64,000 nt of DNA from CAYWKU01 sp964459325 (GTDB lineage Bacteria; RBG-13-61-14; CAYWKU01): the NCBI GenBank assembly GCA_964459325.1, contig CAYWKU010000006.1, positions 1 through 64,000 on the forward strand, in the 5' to 3' direction. Below, in pieces: positions 9,082 to 16,838 of the stretch. The notes under the pieces were generated by a model, which worked only from the letters and a program-made list of their open reading frames with translations, did not search any database and was not told the origin of the DNA. Each line of letters begins with the position of its first letter. Position 1 is the first letter of the stretch. The position numbers and the translations under genes are program-made.

Positions 9082-9777
9082 CTAAGCCACTCCTACGAGC
9101 AATACTACCAGCGCCACACCCAGAACCGAGTATACCCATATCGCCCTGCGTTCCCTGAGAGAAGCCAGGGCTATTCCCGCCGAGGCCAATAGCAGCAAAC
9201 TTCCCGTTACCTTCAAGGCTCCCCACCATTCGGAAGGCATATAATTCAGCGCTACAGCCACTACAACCGCCGCAGCGCCCGAAGCTATGGCCATACCGAC
9301 GCCAAAAACCAGAAAGGTTCTCCCCAGACTATAGTGAACGGCCCGCTCCACCGCTTTTATACCCAATTTTTCGATACCTTCTTCCGCCTTGTACAACAGA
9401 TGAACATTCCTTTCCTTCAACTTCGTATCTATTACTTTTCCGAGCCAACCGGCTGGTACCATAACCCCAAGTACCGCGACAGCAAGCGCCACATCGGAAG
9501 GCGTTTGAGTAAATGCCGCCGCAATCGCCGCCGATGCGGTAACCGCCACCGAGGCCATCGCCGCGTCCGGCGGCGAGGAGCCTCCCATGCTCACGCTTCC
9601 CAGAAAGAACAACTGCAAAATCACCCCTACTTTCAACCCCAACATGGGCTCGCCAAGAATCAAACCGGCTATCGGCGCCAACACAATCGGCTCGGAAAAC
9701 ATGCCGTGAAACACGCTTGTCCTGTCCAGTTCGGCCACTCCACCCAGCAATACCACAGCCACGAACTCAAGCACCAT
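9082..9777 (-). CDS. PTS mannose-family membrane component IIC
   Basis: A 231-residue, strongly hydrophobic IIC protein of the mannose PTS family. Recognisable features are the early GGVAELDRTSVFHGMFSEPIVLAPIAGLILG segment, the repeated GLKVGVILQLFFLGSVSMGGSSPPD signature that lines the substrate path, and several further membrane helices. The start ATG has GGAAGGA eight bases upstream. It lies between the IIB and IID genes in the canonical order. It is somewhat shorter than enterobacterial ManY (about 265 residues). Membrane location is certain; the sugar transported is not. Confidence 0.92.
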   Translation of the reverse strand: MVLEFVAVVLLGGVAELDRTSVFHGMFSEPIVLAPIAGLILGEPMLGLKVGVILQLFFLGSVSMGGSSPPDAAMASVAVTASAAIAAAFTQTPSDVALAVAVLGVMVPAGWLGKVIDTKLKERNVHLLYKAEEGIEKLGIKAVERAVHYSLGRTFLVFGVGMAIASGAAAVVVAVALNYMPSEWWGALKVTGSLLLLASAGIALASLRERRAIWVYSVLGVALVVLLVGVA

Positions 9778-9807
9778 ACATTCAATCCTTCCGGTCAGCC
9801 GCCCGTT

Positions 9808-10356
9808 TCAGCCGTTAAGTTTGTCCAACCACCTTTGCCACCATTTTCTCTCCCGCCCGCAAGTCCGCTCCCAGCCGTTTCCCTTATGCAGGCAATCGGG
9901 AAACCTCAGAGGCGATTCATCGGGCAGAGTTTGAAGCTCCACTAGCGAACGGCGCTGCATCTCCATCAACGAATGCAACTCATCCTCGCTCAAGCTGATA
10001 CAAGGTGTTACTCTCTGTTTGCCTTTCTGATAATGGACATTTCCGATGTTGATTTTTTCCAGCGGAACGCCCATTCTCAATGCGTCCCTGGCATCCTTTA
10101 TGCTTGAGAAGAGCACCAGCGCCCTCCGGTTTTTCAAGCTAAGCTCATCGAGCGCTCCCTTCAGAGTGTCAACCCGCTCGAACCTGCAATTGATTTTTGA
10201 AGGCACCGCGATTTCCATGATGCTTTGCCTGAGGGGGTCTTCGGCAACTCCATCGTCCACCACTACAATCGTGTCCGCATTTAGCCTGGGCAACCAGGCC
10301 TCCAGCACCTGGCCGTGGACCAGGCGGTTGTCCACCCTGGCTAGCGCTACGCCCAT
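9808..10356 (-). CDS. PTS mannose-family component IIB
   Basis: A 182-residue soluble IIB protein that would receive phosphate from IIA and pass it to the sugar. The active-site histidine is His14 in RVDNRLVHGQVLEAW, the hallmark of the family, followed by IVVVDDGVAEDPLRQ. The last 25 or so residues (WERTCGRERKWWQRWLDKLNG) are a basic tryptophan-rich extension beyond the usual domain. I place the start at the ATG at 10356, which overlaps the IIA stop codon as TGATG, suggesting translational coupling; a TTG one codon earlier is possible. Confidence 0.92.
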   Translation of the reverse strand: MGVALARVDNRLVHGQVLEAWLPRLNADTIVVVDDGVAEDPLRQSIMEIAVPSKINCRFERVDTLKGALDELSLKNRRALVLFSSIKDARDALRMGVPLEKINIGNVHYQKGKQRVTPCISLSEDELHSLMEMQRRSLVELQTLPDESPLRFPDCLHKGNGWERTCGRERKWWQRWLDKLNG

Positions 10357-10784
10357 CAATCCCCCTTGTTCTTGGAGAAAGAGACTTTCATATTAAGGAT
10401 TTTGCTGGCCACCGTGATGTTTTTCTTGCCGGCTTCCATGGCCTTTTCGGCAAGTTCAGCCAGGCTTTTTTCACCTCTCCCTGTGGCCAGAGAAAGCAGC
10501 ATCGGCAGGTTGACCCCGCTTACTACCTCCACCCTGTCGCTTTCCAGGAAGGTCAGGCTCAAATTGCTCGGCGTTCCTCCGAAAAGGTCGGTAAGTATCA
10601 ATGCGCCTTTCCCGTTATCCACTCTCTTTATGGCTTCCCTGATGCGATTTTCGGCTTCGTTCATGTCTTCGCCCGGATGAATGCTTACGGCTTCGCACCC
10701 CTCCAGTCCGCCCACTATCAACTCGGCAGCGGCCTTGAGCTCTTGAGCCAGCGTTCCATGGGTTATTATTACTGTGCCGATCAT
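10356..10784 (-). CDS. PTS mannose-family component IIA
   Basis: A 142-residue IIA protein of the mannose family, taking phosphate from HPr at His9 in TVIITHGTLA. Downstream it has GEDMNEAENRIREAIKR and the conserved LTDLFGGTPSNLSL motif of the fold. In related lineages a lone IIA of this type stands next to hprK and works as a regulator, but here all of IIB, IIC and IID follow, so a working permease is possible. It starts 18 bp after hprK without a clear Shine-Dalgarno site. A rapZ gene, often found between hprK and this gene in related operons, is absent. Confidence 0.93.
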   Translation of the reverse strand: MIGTVIITHGTLAQELKAAAELIVGGLEGCEAVSIHPGEDMNEAENRIREAIKRVDNGKGALILTDLFGGTPSNLSLTFLESDRVEVVSGVNLPMLLSLATGRGEKSLAELAEKAMEAGKKNITVASKILNMKVSFSKNKGD

Positions 10785-10802
10785 GACGTTCGGGTTGTCA
10801 CC

Positions 10803-11768
10803 CTATTCGACCTCCTCCCTTGCCTTCACTACTACGCCTTCCACGGCTGCGATTTCCTTGCTCAGCTTATTCTGAAACTCCTTTGCCGAATCGTGTCCCG
10901 CAATTTTCAACAAGTGATTGCGGGCGGCGACTTCCACTATAACGGAAAGATTCTTGCCGGGGAGCACCGGAAGCTTTATATGCGGAAGGTTCACTTCCAG
11001 AATCCGATAACAATCGTCCTCCACCCCCAACGGGTCCAGCTTCAGCTCCGGCGACCATTCAATAAGCTCGATAACCAAATCCACCCTCTTCCTGTCCCTC
11101 ACTGCTGCGATTCCATAAAGGTCCTGGATGTTTATGATTCCAAGTCCCCGTATTTCCATGTGATGGCGTATTATGGGCGAACTGTGGCCCACTACAGATT
11201 CTCGCCATCGAACCAACTCCACCAGGTCGTCGGCCACCAACCTGTGGCCTCGATGCACCAGGTCAAGGGCGCATTCGCTCTTGCCGATTCCCCCTTTGCC
11301 CACCAGAAGCGCCCCGACCCCGAGAACGTCGACCAACACCCCGTGCACGCTGACCCGGGGAGCCAACCTTTCCATCAGGAAGTTGGAGGTTCGCTCGATA
11401 AAGTCATCGCTGGACAAAGGCGTTTTCAGGATGCACACGCCGGCTTTAACGAATGGGTCGATAAACTCGCTGGGTATTTCGAGATTCCGGGTTACCACCA
11501 GGCACCTTACTCCCCGCTCGACCAGCACCTGGGCGATTTCCCGCTGTTTATCTGCTTCCAGATGCTCCAGATAAATACTTTCCGTTTTTCCCAGTACCTG
11601 AATGCGGCTCGGATGTACGGTTACCCTCACTCCGGTAAGCAGCAGCCCCAGCTTATGGATGTGTACGTCGCTGACTTCCCTGTCCATGGACATGGGAGTG
11701 GAATATGGTTCGAGCTGCATCCCATACTCGGTGTCGGCCACCAACTCGGATACCTTAACGAAATTCAC
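10803..11768 (-). CDS. hprK: HPr kinase/phosphorylase
   Basis: A bifunctional enzyme that phosphorylates and dephosphorylates the regulatory serine of HPr. The 321-residue protein has the N-terminal DRTGG-like domain (about 1-130) and the C-terminal kinase domain. The latter has catalytic His142 in SVHGVLVDVLG, Walker A GKGGIGKS (157-164), LVADD (about 178-180) and the C-terminal signature PGKNLSVIVEVAARNHLLK. It uses a GTG start. Its presence in the same operon as an HPr with the target serine is strong support for Ser-HPr control. Neighbours are ptsN upstream and the Man IIA gene downstream. Confidence 0.96.
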   Translation of the reverse strand: MNFVKVSELVADTEYGMQLEPYSTPMSMDREVSDVHIHKLGLLLTGVRVTVHPSRIQVLGKTESIYLEHLEADKQREIAQVLVERGVRCLVVTRNLEIPSEFIDPFVKAGVCILKTPLSSDDFIERTSNFLMERLAPRVSVHGVLVDVLGVGALLVGKGGIGKSECALDLVHRGHRLVADDLVELVRWRESVVGHSSPIIRHHMEIRGLGIINIQDLYGIAAVRDRKRVDLVIELIEWSPELKLDPLGVEDDCYRILEVNLPHIKLPVLPGKNLSVIVEVAARNHLLKIAGHDSAKEFQNKLSKEIAAVEGVVVKAREEVE

Positions 11769-11784
11769 CGACCCGCCCTTTCCG

Positions 11785-12246
11785 TTAATACTTGCTGTCC
11801 TGTTCCGCTATCATGTCCAAAATTTCTTTTGAATCCGAGGCTTTCATGAGCTTTTCCCGAAACTCCTTGTCGTGGCAGATTCTCGCGATTCTGGCCAAAA
11901 GCCTCAAGTAATTACCTGGCTCGTCTTCCGGCCCCACAATCAAAAAGAAAAGGTGGCATGGCTGCCCGTCCTCGGCCTTGAAATCTATGCCCCGGCTACT
12001 CCTGGCAAACAACACCAGAAAATCTTTTATGCCTGAAAGCCTGGCGTGGGGTATGGCCACTCCCGTGCTTTCCAACGCAGTGGGCCGAGTGGTTTCTCTT
12101 TCCATAAGAGCCTTGACCAGTTTATCGGGCTTCACGTCGAGTTCTCCGGCTATTTTGCCGGCCATCTCTTTCAACGCGCCCTCCTGCTCCTCTGCCTTTA
12201 AATCCGTCAGTACGTGTTTACTATCAAGCAAGTCGAGTATTTTCAA
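11785..12246 (-). CDS. ptsN: PTS IIA-Ntr regulatory protein
   Basis: A 153-residue protein of the fructose/nitrogen IIA fold. The phosphoacceptor is His67 in TGVAIPHARLSGIKD, and the LFFLIVGPEDEPGNYLRLLARIAR segment is typical of the family. In proteobacteria this protein links PTS phosphorylation state to nitrogen and potassium physiology. Its place between hpf and hprK, downstream of rpoN, is the classical Ntr-type setting. It starts at a TTG preceded by GGAGGA. No separate EI-Ntr or NPr is seen here, so it is probably phosphorylated by the ptsI/ptsH pair of this cluster. Confidence 0.95.
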   Translation of the reverse strand: MKILDLLDSKHVLTDLKAEEQEGALKEMAGKIAGELDVKPDKLVKALMERETTRPTALESTGVAIPHARLSGIKDFLVLFARSSRGIDFKAEDGQPCHLFFLIVGPEDEPGNYLRLLARIARICHDKEFREKLMKASDSKEILDMIAEQDSKY

Positions 12247-12270
12247 AAGCTCCTCCTGCCGCCAAAGGTA

Positions 12271-12840
12271 TTATGTGCCGGAAGGTTCGACCAGGCCGAG
12301 AGTTCCGTCGGAGTTTTTATGCAGCACACATACTTCCATGGTGGTGGCGTTTCTGAACACCACAAAAGGAGCCTTGCCCGAAATCAATTCCATCGCCGCA
12401 TCTTCCACCGTCATGGGCTTTGGCAGCATCAGGTCGCTGGGCACTATCTGGGGCAGGCTATTCTCCTCCCCTCCGGCAGAGTCCTGCTCCGGAAGCTCGG
12501 GGAGCGGGTTCTCGGGGCCCGGTTTGGCGGTGCGGATAGTTTTATTGGACTTTCTTGTTTTGCGGCGGCCTTTTTCCTTTTTAAGCTTTCTTTCCAGCTT
12601 GTCGGTCACCCGGTCAATGGCGCTGTACAAATCCTCGGTGGATTCTTTGCCTGTTATTGAAGCCAGGCCGTCCGCCGAGATGATAACTTCGGCTATATGC
12701 CTGATTTTTTCGACTGTCAGGATTACGTGGGCCTCCACTGGCCTGTCCAGGAACTTTTCCAGCTTATTGATTTTTTCCTCGGCATACTCCTTCAGCGCGT
12801 CCGTAGGTTCGGTATGTCTGAAAGTAACGTTGATTCGCAT
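12271..12840 (-). CDS. hpf: Ribosome hibernation promoting factor, long form
   Basis: A 189-residue S30AE family protein. The N-terminal ribosome-binding domain (1-100: MRINVTFRHTEPTDALKEYAEEK, ADGLASITGKESTEDLYSAIDRV) is followed by a charged linker (about 100-135). A C-terminal dimerisation domain follows (KPMTVEDAAMELISGKAPFVVFRNATT). Long-form HPF alone causes 100S ribosome dimer formation in many bacteria. The open frame extends seven codons upstream, but the ATG at 12840 gives the normal N-terminus and has GGAAGGAAGGG upstream. It lies between rpoN and ptsN, as in many proteobacteria. Confidence 0.95.
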   Translation of the reverse strand: MRINVTFRHTEPTDALKEYAEEKINKLEKFLDRPVEAHVILTVEKIRHIAEVIISADGLASITGKESTEDLYSAIDRVTDKLERKLKKEKGRRKTRKSNKTIRTAKPGPENPLPELPEQDSAGGEENSLPQIVPSDLMLPKPMTVEDAAMELISGKAPFVVFRNATTMEVCVLHKNSDGTLGLVEPSGT

Positions 12841-12881
12841 GGAGAACACCCTTCCTTCCAATAGAATTTTCGACGGGATAT

Positions 12882-14318
12882 TTAAAAGTATTTTTTTCTC
12901 TTGGTAGAGGAGAGAATGCCCATAGCCTCCCTGTATTTTGTAACCGTTCTTCTGGCTATGTCTACGCCCATATCCTTCAACATGCTCGCTATCTCCTGGT
13001 CGCTGTATGGCTTAGCCGGGCTTTCACCGGAGACTATCTGATTTAACTTCTGTTTAACGCTTTCCGCAGAAATTTCACCGCCGGTGGTAGTGCCGACGCT
13101 GGAGTTGAAAAAGAATTTGAGCTCATAAATTCCCTGAGGCGTATGAACGTATTTATTGTTTGTCACGCGGCTTACGGTACTCTCGTGCATCTCGATATCC
13201 TGGGCCACGTCCTTGAGAGATAGCGGCTTGAGATATTCAACCCCCTTCTCCAAAAAATCGGTCTGAAACTTAACTATGCTCTTGGTCACCTTGTAAATGG
13301 TGCGCTGCCTCTGGTGAATACTCTTTATAAGCCATACTGCGCTTTTCAGTTTCTCCTGGATGTAACCCCGGGTCAAATCCCCGGTCTTTCCCTTGCCCTG
13401 AAGTAACTGTCGGTAGTAATTGGAAACCTTAAGCTTGGGCAAGCCGTCCTCGTTGAGCACAACCACGTACTCGTCTCCGACCTTGTGTATATAAATATCG
13501 GGAACGATGTACTGAGTTTTATCTTCTCCGAAGGGCCTTCCCGGCTTGGGCTCCATCTCGAGAATAATTTTCAGAGCCTCCATCGCGTCTTCCTCGGAGG
13601 ACTTGGTCGCCCGGGCAATGGGTTTCGGGTCTTTTCTCTCTATCAGCTCGAAATGGTCCCTGATTACTTTCTCGACCAGTGTATTATCGAGTCCGTAATG
13701 TTCCACCTGTATAAGCAAGCACTCTCTCAAGTCGCGGGCCGCCACCCCGACGGGGTCGAATTTCTGAAGCTTTTTCAGGGTTCTTTCGGCAAACTCCCCG
13801 GAGGTGCCGGTTTCCGCGGCTATTTCTTCCAGGTTGCTCCGCAGGTATCCGTCCTCGTCCAGGTTTCCCACGATGTAGGTTCCTACCTGTTCTTCATCGA
13901 AGGTGAAATTGCTCATCCTGAGCTGCCATATCAAGTGCTCCTGGAGGGTGGCCTTCCGGGAAGTAAAAGCGGTAAAGTCGGATTCTTCATCCTGTTCCTG
14001 TCGCTGGTAATAATCCCCGTCGTAGGGGTAATAATAATCCTCAAGGAAAGTTGCCCAGTCTATGTCGGTAACCGGGCCGTCATCCCCCGTGGATGAGCCA
14101 ATCTGTTGCTCTAACTCATCAGCCCTGTCTCCTTCTTCCCGTGTATCGCCTTCCTGGGCTTCCTCCAGCACCGGATTTTCAATCATCTCGCCCTGGACGG
14201 TTTCCAGCATTTCCATCCGGCTGAGCTGAAGCAGCTTAATGGCCTGCTGCAACTGGGGGGTCATGACCAGTTGCTGGGTCAGCTTCAGCGACTGTTGTTG
14301 TTTCATGTCAAGTGCCAT
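12882..14318 (-). CDS. rpoN: RNA polymerase sigma-54 factor
   Basis: Sigma-54 recognises -24/-12 promoters and needs AAA+ activators. The 478-residue protein has all parts: a glutamine- and leucine-rich region I (QQQSLKLTQQLVMTPQLQQAIKLLQLSRMEM), an acidic region II (about 50-110), and the core-binding region. A helix-turn-helix (SLKDVAQDIEMHESTVSRVTNNKYV) and a C-terminal RpoN box (ARRTVTKYREAMGI, consensus ARRTVAKYRE) complete it. It follows lptB by 30 bp. No AAA+ activator is present in the window, so its local targets are unknown. Confidence 0.97.
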   Translation of the reverse strand: MALDMKQQQSLKLTQQLVMTPQLQQAIKLLQLSRMEMLETVQGEMIENPVLEEAQEGDTREEGDRADELEQQIGSSTGDDGPVTDIDWATFLEDYYYPYDGDYYQRQEQDEESDFTAFTSRKATLQEHLIWQLRMSNFTFDEEQVGTYIVGNLDEDGYLRSNLEEIAAETGTSGEFAERTLKKLQKFDPVGVAARDLRECLLIQVEHYGLDNTLVEKVIRDHFELIERKDPKPIARATKSSEEDAMEALKIILEMEPKPGRPFGEDKTQYIVPDIYIHKVGDEYVVVLNEDGLPKLKVSNYYRQLLQGKGKTGDLTRGYIQEKLKSAVWLIKSIHQRQRTIYKVTKSIVKFQTDFLEKGVEYLKPLSLKDVAQDIEMHESTVSRVTNNKYVHTPQGIYELKFFFNSSVGTTTGGEISAESVKQKLNQIVSGESPAKPYSDQEIASMLKDMGVDIARRTVTKYREAMGILSSTKRKKYF

Positions 14319-14347
14319 AGCACATCATTCCGTCCGCACCGAGTCTA

Positions 14348-15073
14348 TTACAGTGCAAACTCCTCCCCGAGGTAAAACTGCCTCGCTAAAGGGTTGGAAG
14401 TTATTTCGTCGGGACCGCCTTGAACCAATATATTTCCTTTATTTAAGATATAGCCTCGGTCACATATTTTCAAGGTCTCTCGCACGTTATGGTCGGTAAT
14501 CAACACGCCAAGACGCCTGTTTTTGAGCTGTTTTATGGTCTTCTGAAGGTCGGCCACGGCAAGAGGGTCAATTCCGGCAAAAGGCTCGTCAAGGAGCATG
14601 AATTGCGGCTGATTAACAAGCGCACGGGCTATTTCGGCCCGCCTTCTCTCACCGCCGGAAAGCGAATCCGCCCTGTTTTTTCTCAAGTGCTCGATACCCA
14701 GTTCTTTCATCAGCATTTCAACCCTTTCGGCGGCTTCGCTCTTATCCATAGGGAGGTTCTCGGCCACCGCCGACAGATTCTGCTCGACCGTCAGCTTCCG
14801 GAATATGCTGGGCTCCTGTGGCAGATAACTTATGCCCTTGCGTGCTCTTTTATACATTGGCAGAGCGCTTATCTCCTTCCCCTGGAAAAACACCTGCCCC
14901 TCGTCCGGCCTTATAACTCCCACCACCATGTAGAAGCTGGTGGTCTTACCCGCGCCATTCGGTCCCAACAGACCCACTATTTCACCGGGGGCAACTTCGA
15001 AGCTGACCTTATCCACAACCCTCCGGCCTCTAAAAGCCTTAACCAACTCCCGCGCTTCGAGCGTTTCAGACAT
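14348..15073 (-). CDS. lptB: LPS export ABC transporter ATP-binding protein
   Basis: A 241-residue ATPase powering extraction of LPS from the inner membrane with LptFG and handover to LptC and LptA. Walker A GLLGPNGAGKTTS lies at about 33-45, the signature LSGGERRRAEIARAL near 138, and Walker B QFMLLDEPFAGIDPLAV near 160, with the switch His in VLITDHNVRETL. The start is 3 bp after the lptA stop, with AAGGA upstream, indicating coupled expression. LptF, LptG and LptD are not in the window. Confidence 0.96.
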   Translation of the reverse strand: MSETLEARELVKAFRGRRVVDKVSFEVAPGEIVGLLGPNGAGKTTSFYMVVGVIRPDEGQVFFQGKEISALPMYKRARKGISYLPQEPSIFRKLTVEQNLSAVAENLPMDKSEAAERVEMLMKELGIEHLRKNRADSLSGGERRRAEIARALVNQPQFMLLDEPFAGIDPLAVADLQKTIKQLKNRRLGVLITDHNVRETLKICDRGYILNKGNILVQGGPDEITSNPLARQFYLGEEFAL

Positions 15074-15076
15074 AAG

Positions 15077-15613
15077 TCAATCCTTGCCGCCTTTGGGAGC
15101 CATTTTGGCGGGTTCGGGCTTGCGGCGGTACTCTACATTTTTCCCGGTTATTTTTTCGTCCTCGAGGCGATACTTCAATAAATCGCCCCGAAAGACCTGG
15201 TTTCCCTGATAAATTACCGGCTTTCCCTCCATGGTTATCAGGCCTTCCGTATTATCGAAAGTGGCCTTTTCGCAATGGGCGAAAGTGTCGGCGTGCACCA
15301 CCTTCACGTTGCCGACGCAAACGGCCTTTTTTACCGCCCTGTCCTCTTCCCGGTAATAAGCAGTCAGTTTTTCGCAACTTATGGTGGTGGGAGCGCTCTT
15401 GAGCACCACGTTACCTGTGAAAACAATCCTGCTTTCTTTCTTGTAAACAACAAGATTATCGGCTTCGATCTGAACCCGGCGACCCTCTTTTGTCAGTTGT
15501 TTCTCAACGGAGGCAGGGGCTTTCTTCTCTTCATCGGCGAATAACACAACCGGAGAGCCGGAAACGATTAAACAAACAATCAAAAGCGCAACTTTATTGA
15601 TTAAAAGTTTCAC
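15077..15613 (-). CDS. lptA: LPS transport periplasmic protein LptA
   Basis: A 178-residue OstA-like protein with an N-terminal signal sequence (residues 1-26, ending near LFADEE). The body is one OstA/LptA beta-jellyroll domain (VQIEADNLVVYKKESRIVFTG, followed by GNVVLKSAPTTISCEKLTAYY). A basic C-terminal tail follows. It would bridge LPS across the periplasm. It starts at a GTG that overlaps the lptC stop by four bases (GTGA), so the three lpt genes are translationally coupled. Two cysteines occur (SCEKL and AHCEKA), plus one more (AVCVGN), which is unusual but not unknown. Confidence 0.92.
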   Translation of the reverse strand: MKLLINKVALLIVCLIVSGSPVVLFADEEKKAPASVEKQLTKEGRRVQIEADNLVVYKKESRIVFTGNVVLKSAPTTISCEKLTAYYREEDRAVKKAVCVGNVKVVHADTFAHCEKATFDNTEGLITMEGKPVIYQGNQVFRGDLLKYRLEDEKITGKNVEYRRKPEPAKMAPKGGKD

Positions 15614-16182
15614 TTTCCTTTGCCTTGACTTTCTCTAATGGAAGCCGGATTAGCCAAGAGGCTCACCCCCCTCTTTACCTCCAGCGTTTCCTTTTCAATA
15701 TCCGCCACCATTCCCACCCCCGACATCTCAAACCCCTCGCCCACGAGCTTAAGGGGGGAATCATTGGAGGCGATTTTTTCCTCGAACGAGTAACGCAGCC
15801 GGCTCGTGGTCAGCCTGTATTCGTCTCCGCCGGTAACTTCGACCTCACCTCTCAATTCCATCGCCCTGGTGTCTGAGAAGTAACGGCCATGCTTCGAGTT
15901 TGCCCTGTAAACCGGCACGTCATCCTTATAGTATTCGATACTCACTCCGCTCAGGTCGAGCAGGTTTTCCCCGGTGGAGTAAGTCGCCTTTTCCGATGTC
16001 ATGGCCCATATCTTTCGGGTTCCGTCCCATTCCGCGAAATTTACATTGCCGGAAAGCCTCATATTTACTCCCGGCGGCAGCTCCTGCCCGGGCTTGGGGA
16101 CGGTTTTCATTTCCCTTCCGCAGCCTGGGCAAATCGTCAACAGACATGCCATAAGCACTATAAACCTTTGAATTGCGGTCAA
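15610..16182 (-). CDS. lptC: LPS export protein LptC-like
   Basis: A 190-residue protein with an N-terminal hydrophobic segment (FIVLMACLLTICPGC) followed by an LptC-type domain of repeated beta strands (KIWAMTSEKATYSTGENLLDLSG, YRLTTSRLRYSFEEK, GEGFEMSGVGMVADIEKETLEV). LptC anchors to the inner membrane and receives LPS from LptBFG. The frame is open to 16233, but the TTG at 16182 has AGGAG 8-9 bases upstream and sits right before the membrane anchor, so I take it as the start. The Cys at the end of the anchor does not form a good lipobox. Position next to lptA and lptB supports the call. Confidence 0.88.
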   Translation of the reverse strand: MTAIQRFIVLMACLLTICPGCGREMKTVPKPGQELPPGVNMRLSGNVNFAEWDGTRKIWAMTSEKATYSTGENLLDLSGVSIEYYKDDVPVYRANSKHGRYFSDTRAMELRGEVEVTGGDEYRLTTSRLRYSFEEKIASNDSPLKLVGEGFEMSGVGMVADIEKETLEVKRGVSLLANPASIRESQGKGK

Positions 16183-16242
16183 AATCAGTTTCTCCTCATG
16201 TAAAAATATAACGGTCTTCGTGGGCGGGCGCAAATTTTCAAC

Positions 16243-16280
16243 AGGGTCTGCTACATGAAAGTAGGTTTTTAGCAGGCCCT
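16243..16280. other. Hairpin between kdsC and lptC
   Basis: An 11-bp inverted repeat (16243-16253 with 16270-16280, one G-T wobble, 16-base loop) in the 123 bp between kdsC and the lptC start. On the plus strand it is followed by TTTT; on the minus strand no U-tract follows. It could be a weak terminator, an attenuator or an RNA processing site separating kds from lpt expression. Function is inferred from structure only. Confidence 0.4.
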
Positions 16281-16305
16281 TTTCAACATGCGGAAAAAAT
16301 GTTCA

Positions 16306-16815
16306 TCAGGGCCACTTTTTCATGGGCTTGAGTATGGCTTCCGCCAACTCCCTCACCGCTCCCCTTCCCCCGGGAGTATCCAGCACCAAAACGGCCACCT
16401 CCTTCACCTCGGGGGCCGCGTCGGCCACCGCCACCGACAGGCCGACCTTGTGCATGGCTTCGATGTCCGCGAGGTCGTCCCCGAGGTAAGCCACCGAGTC
16501 CATATCCACGTTCGCTTCCCCGGCAACGTAATCCAGGAAAGACCCTTTTTCTTTCTGGCCCAGATAAACCTTCTCTATACCCAACTCCTTTGCGCGAGCA
16601 ACAACCGCGCCCGAAGACCGGGCGGAAAGTATGGCCACTTCAATGCCCGCTTTTTTAAGGCGATTTATTCCCATCCCGTCCCTGACGTTAAATGCCAGAA
16701 TCTCCTCACCGCTTTCGGTCTTCATAATACGCCCGTCGGTGAGCACTCCGTCAACGTCCATCACTACCATTTTAACCCCGAGAAGCAGCCGGGACAGGTT
16801 TGTTTCCGTACTCAA
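16306..16815 (-). CDS. kdsC: 3-deoxy-D-manno-octulosonate 8-phosphate phosphatase
   Basis: A HAD-superfamily phosphatase that removes phosphate from KDO-8-P in the LPS inner-core pathway. The 169-residue size without a cap domain is typical of KdsC. Motif I is VMDVDGVLTDGRI (nucleophile and acid Asp), followed by FNVRDGMGINRLKKAGIEVAILSARSS (motif II), and VAYLGDDLADIEAM (motif IV). It starts at a TTG with AAGGA eight bases upstream. It is 23 bp downstream of kdsD, the enzyme that makes the arabinose-5-phosphate precursor, so both act in the same pathway. Confidence 0.95.
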   Translation of the reverse strand: MSTETNLSRLLLGVKMVVMDVDGVLTDGRIMKTESGEEILAFNVRDGMGINRLKKAGIEVAILSARSSGAVVARAKELGIEKVYLGQKEKGSFLDYVAGEANVDMDSVAYLGDDLADIEAMHKVGLSVAVADAAPEVKEVAVLVLDTPGGRGAVRELAEAILKPMKKWP

Positions 16816-16838
16816 GCTCTTTTTCCTTTCGCCCGGAT

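Noticed and set aside
10677..11849. A 390-codon plus-strand open frame opposite hprK
   Set aside because: Lies wholly antisense to hprK and IIA with their catalytic motifs on the other strand; composition (many His, Gln, Pro) is typical of antisense reading of GC-rich genes.
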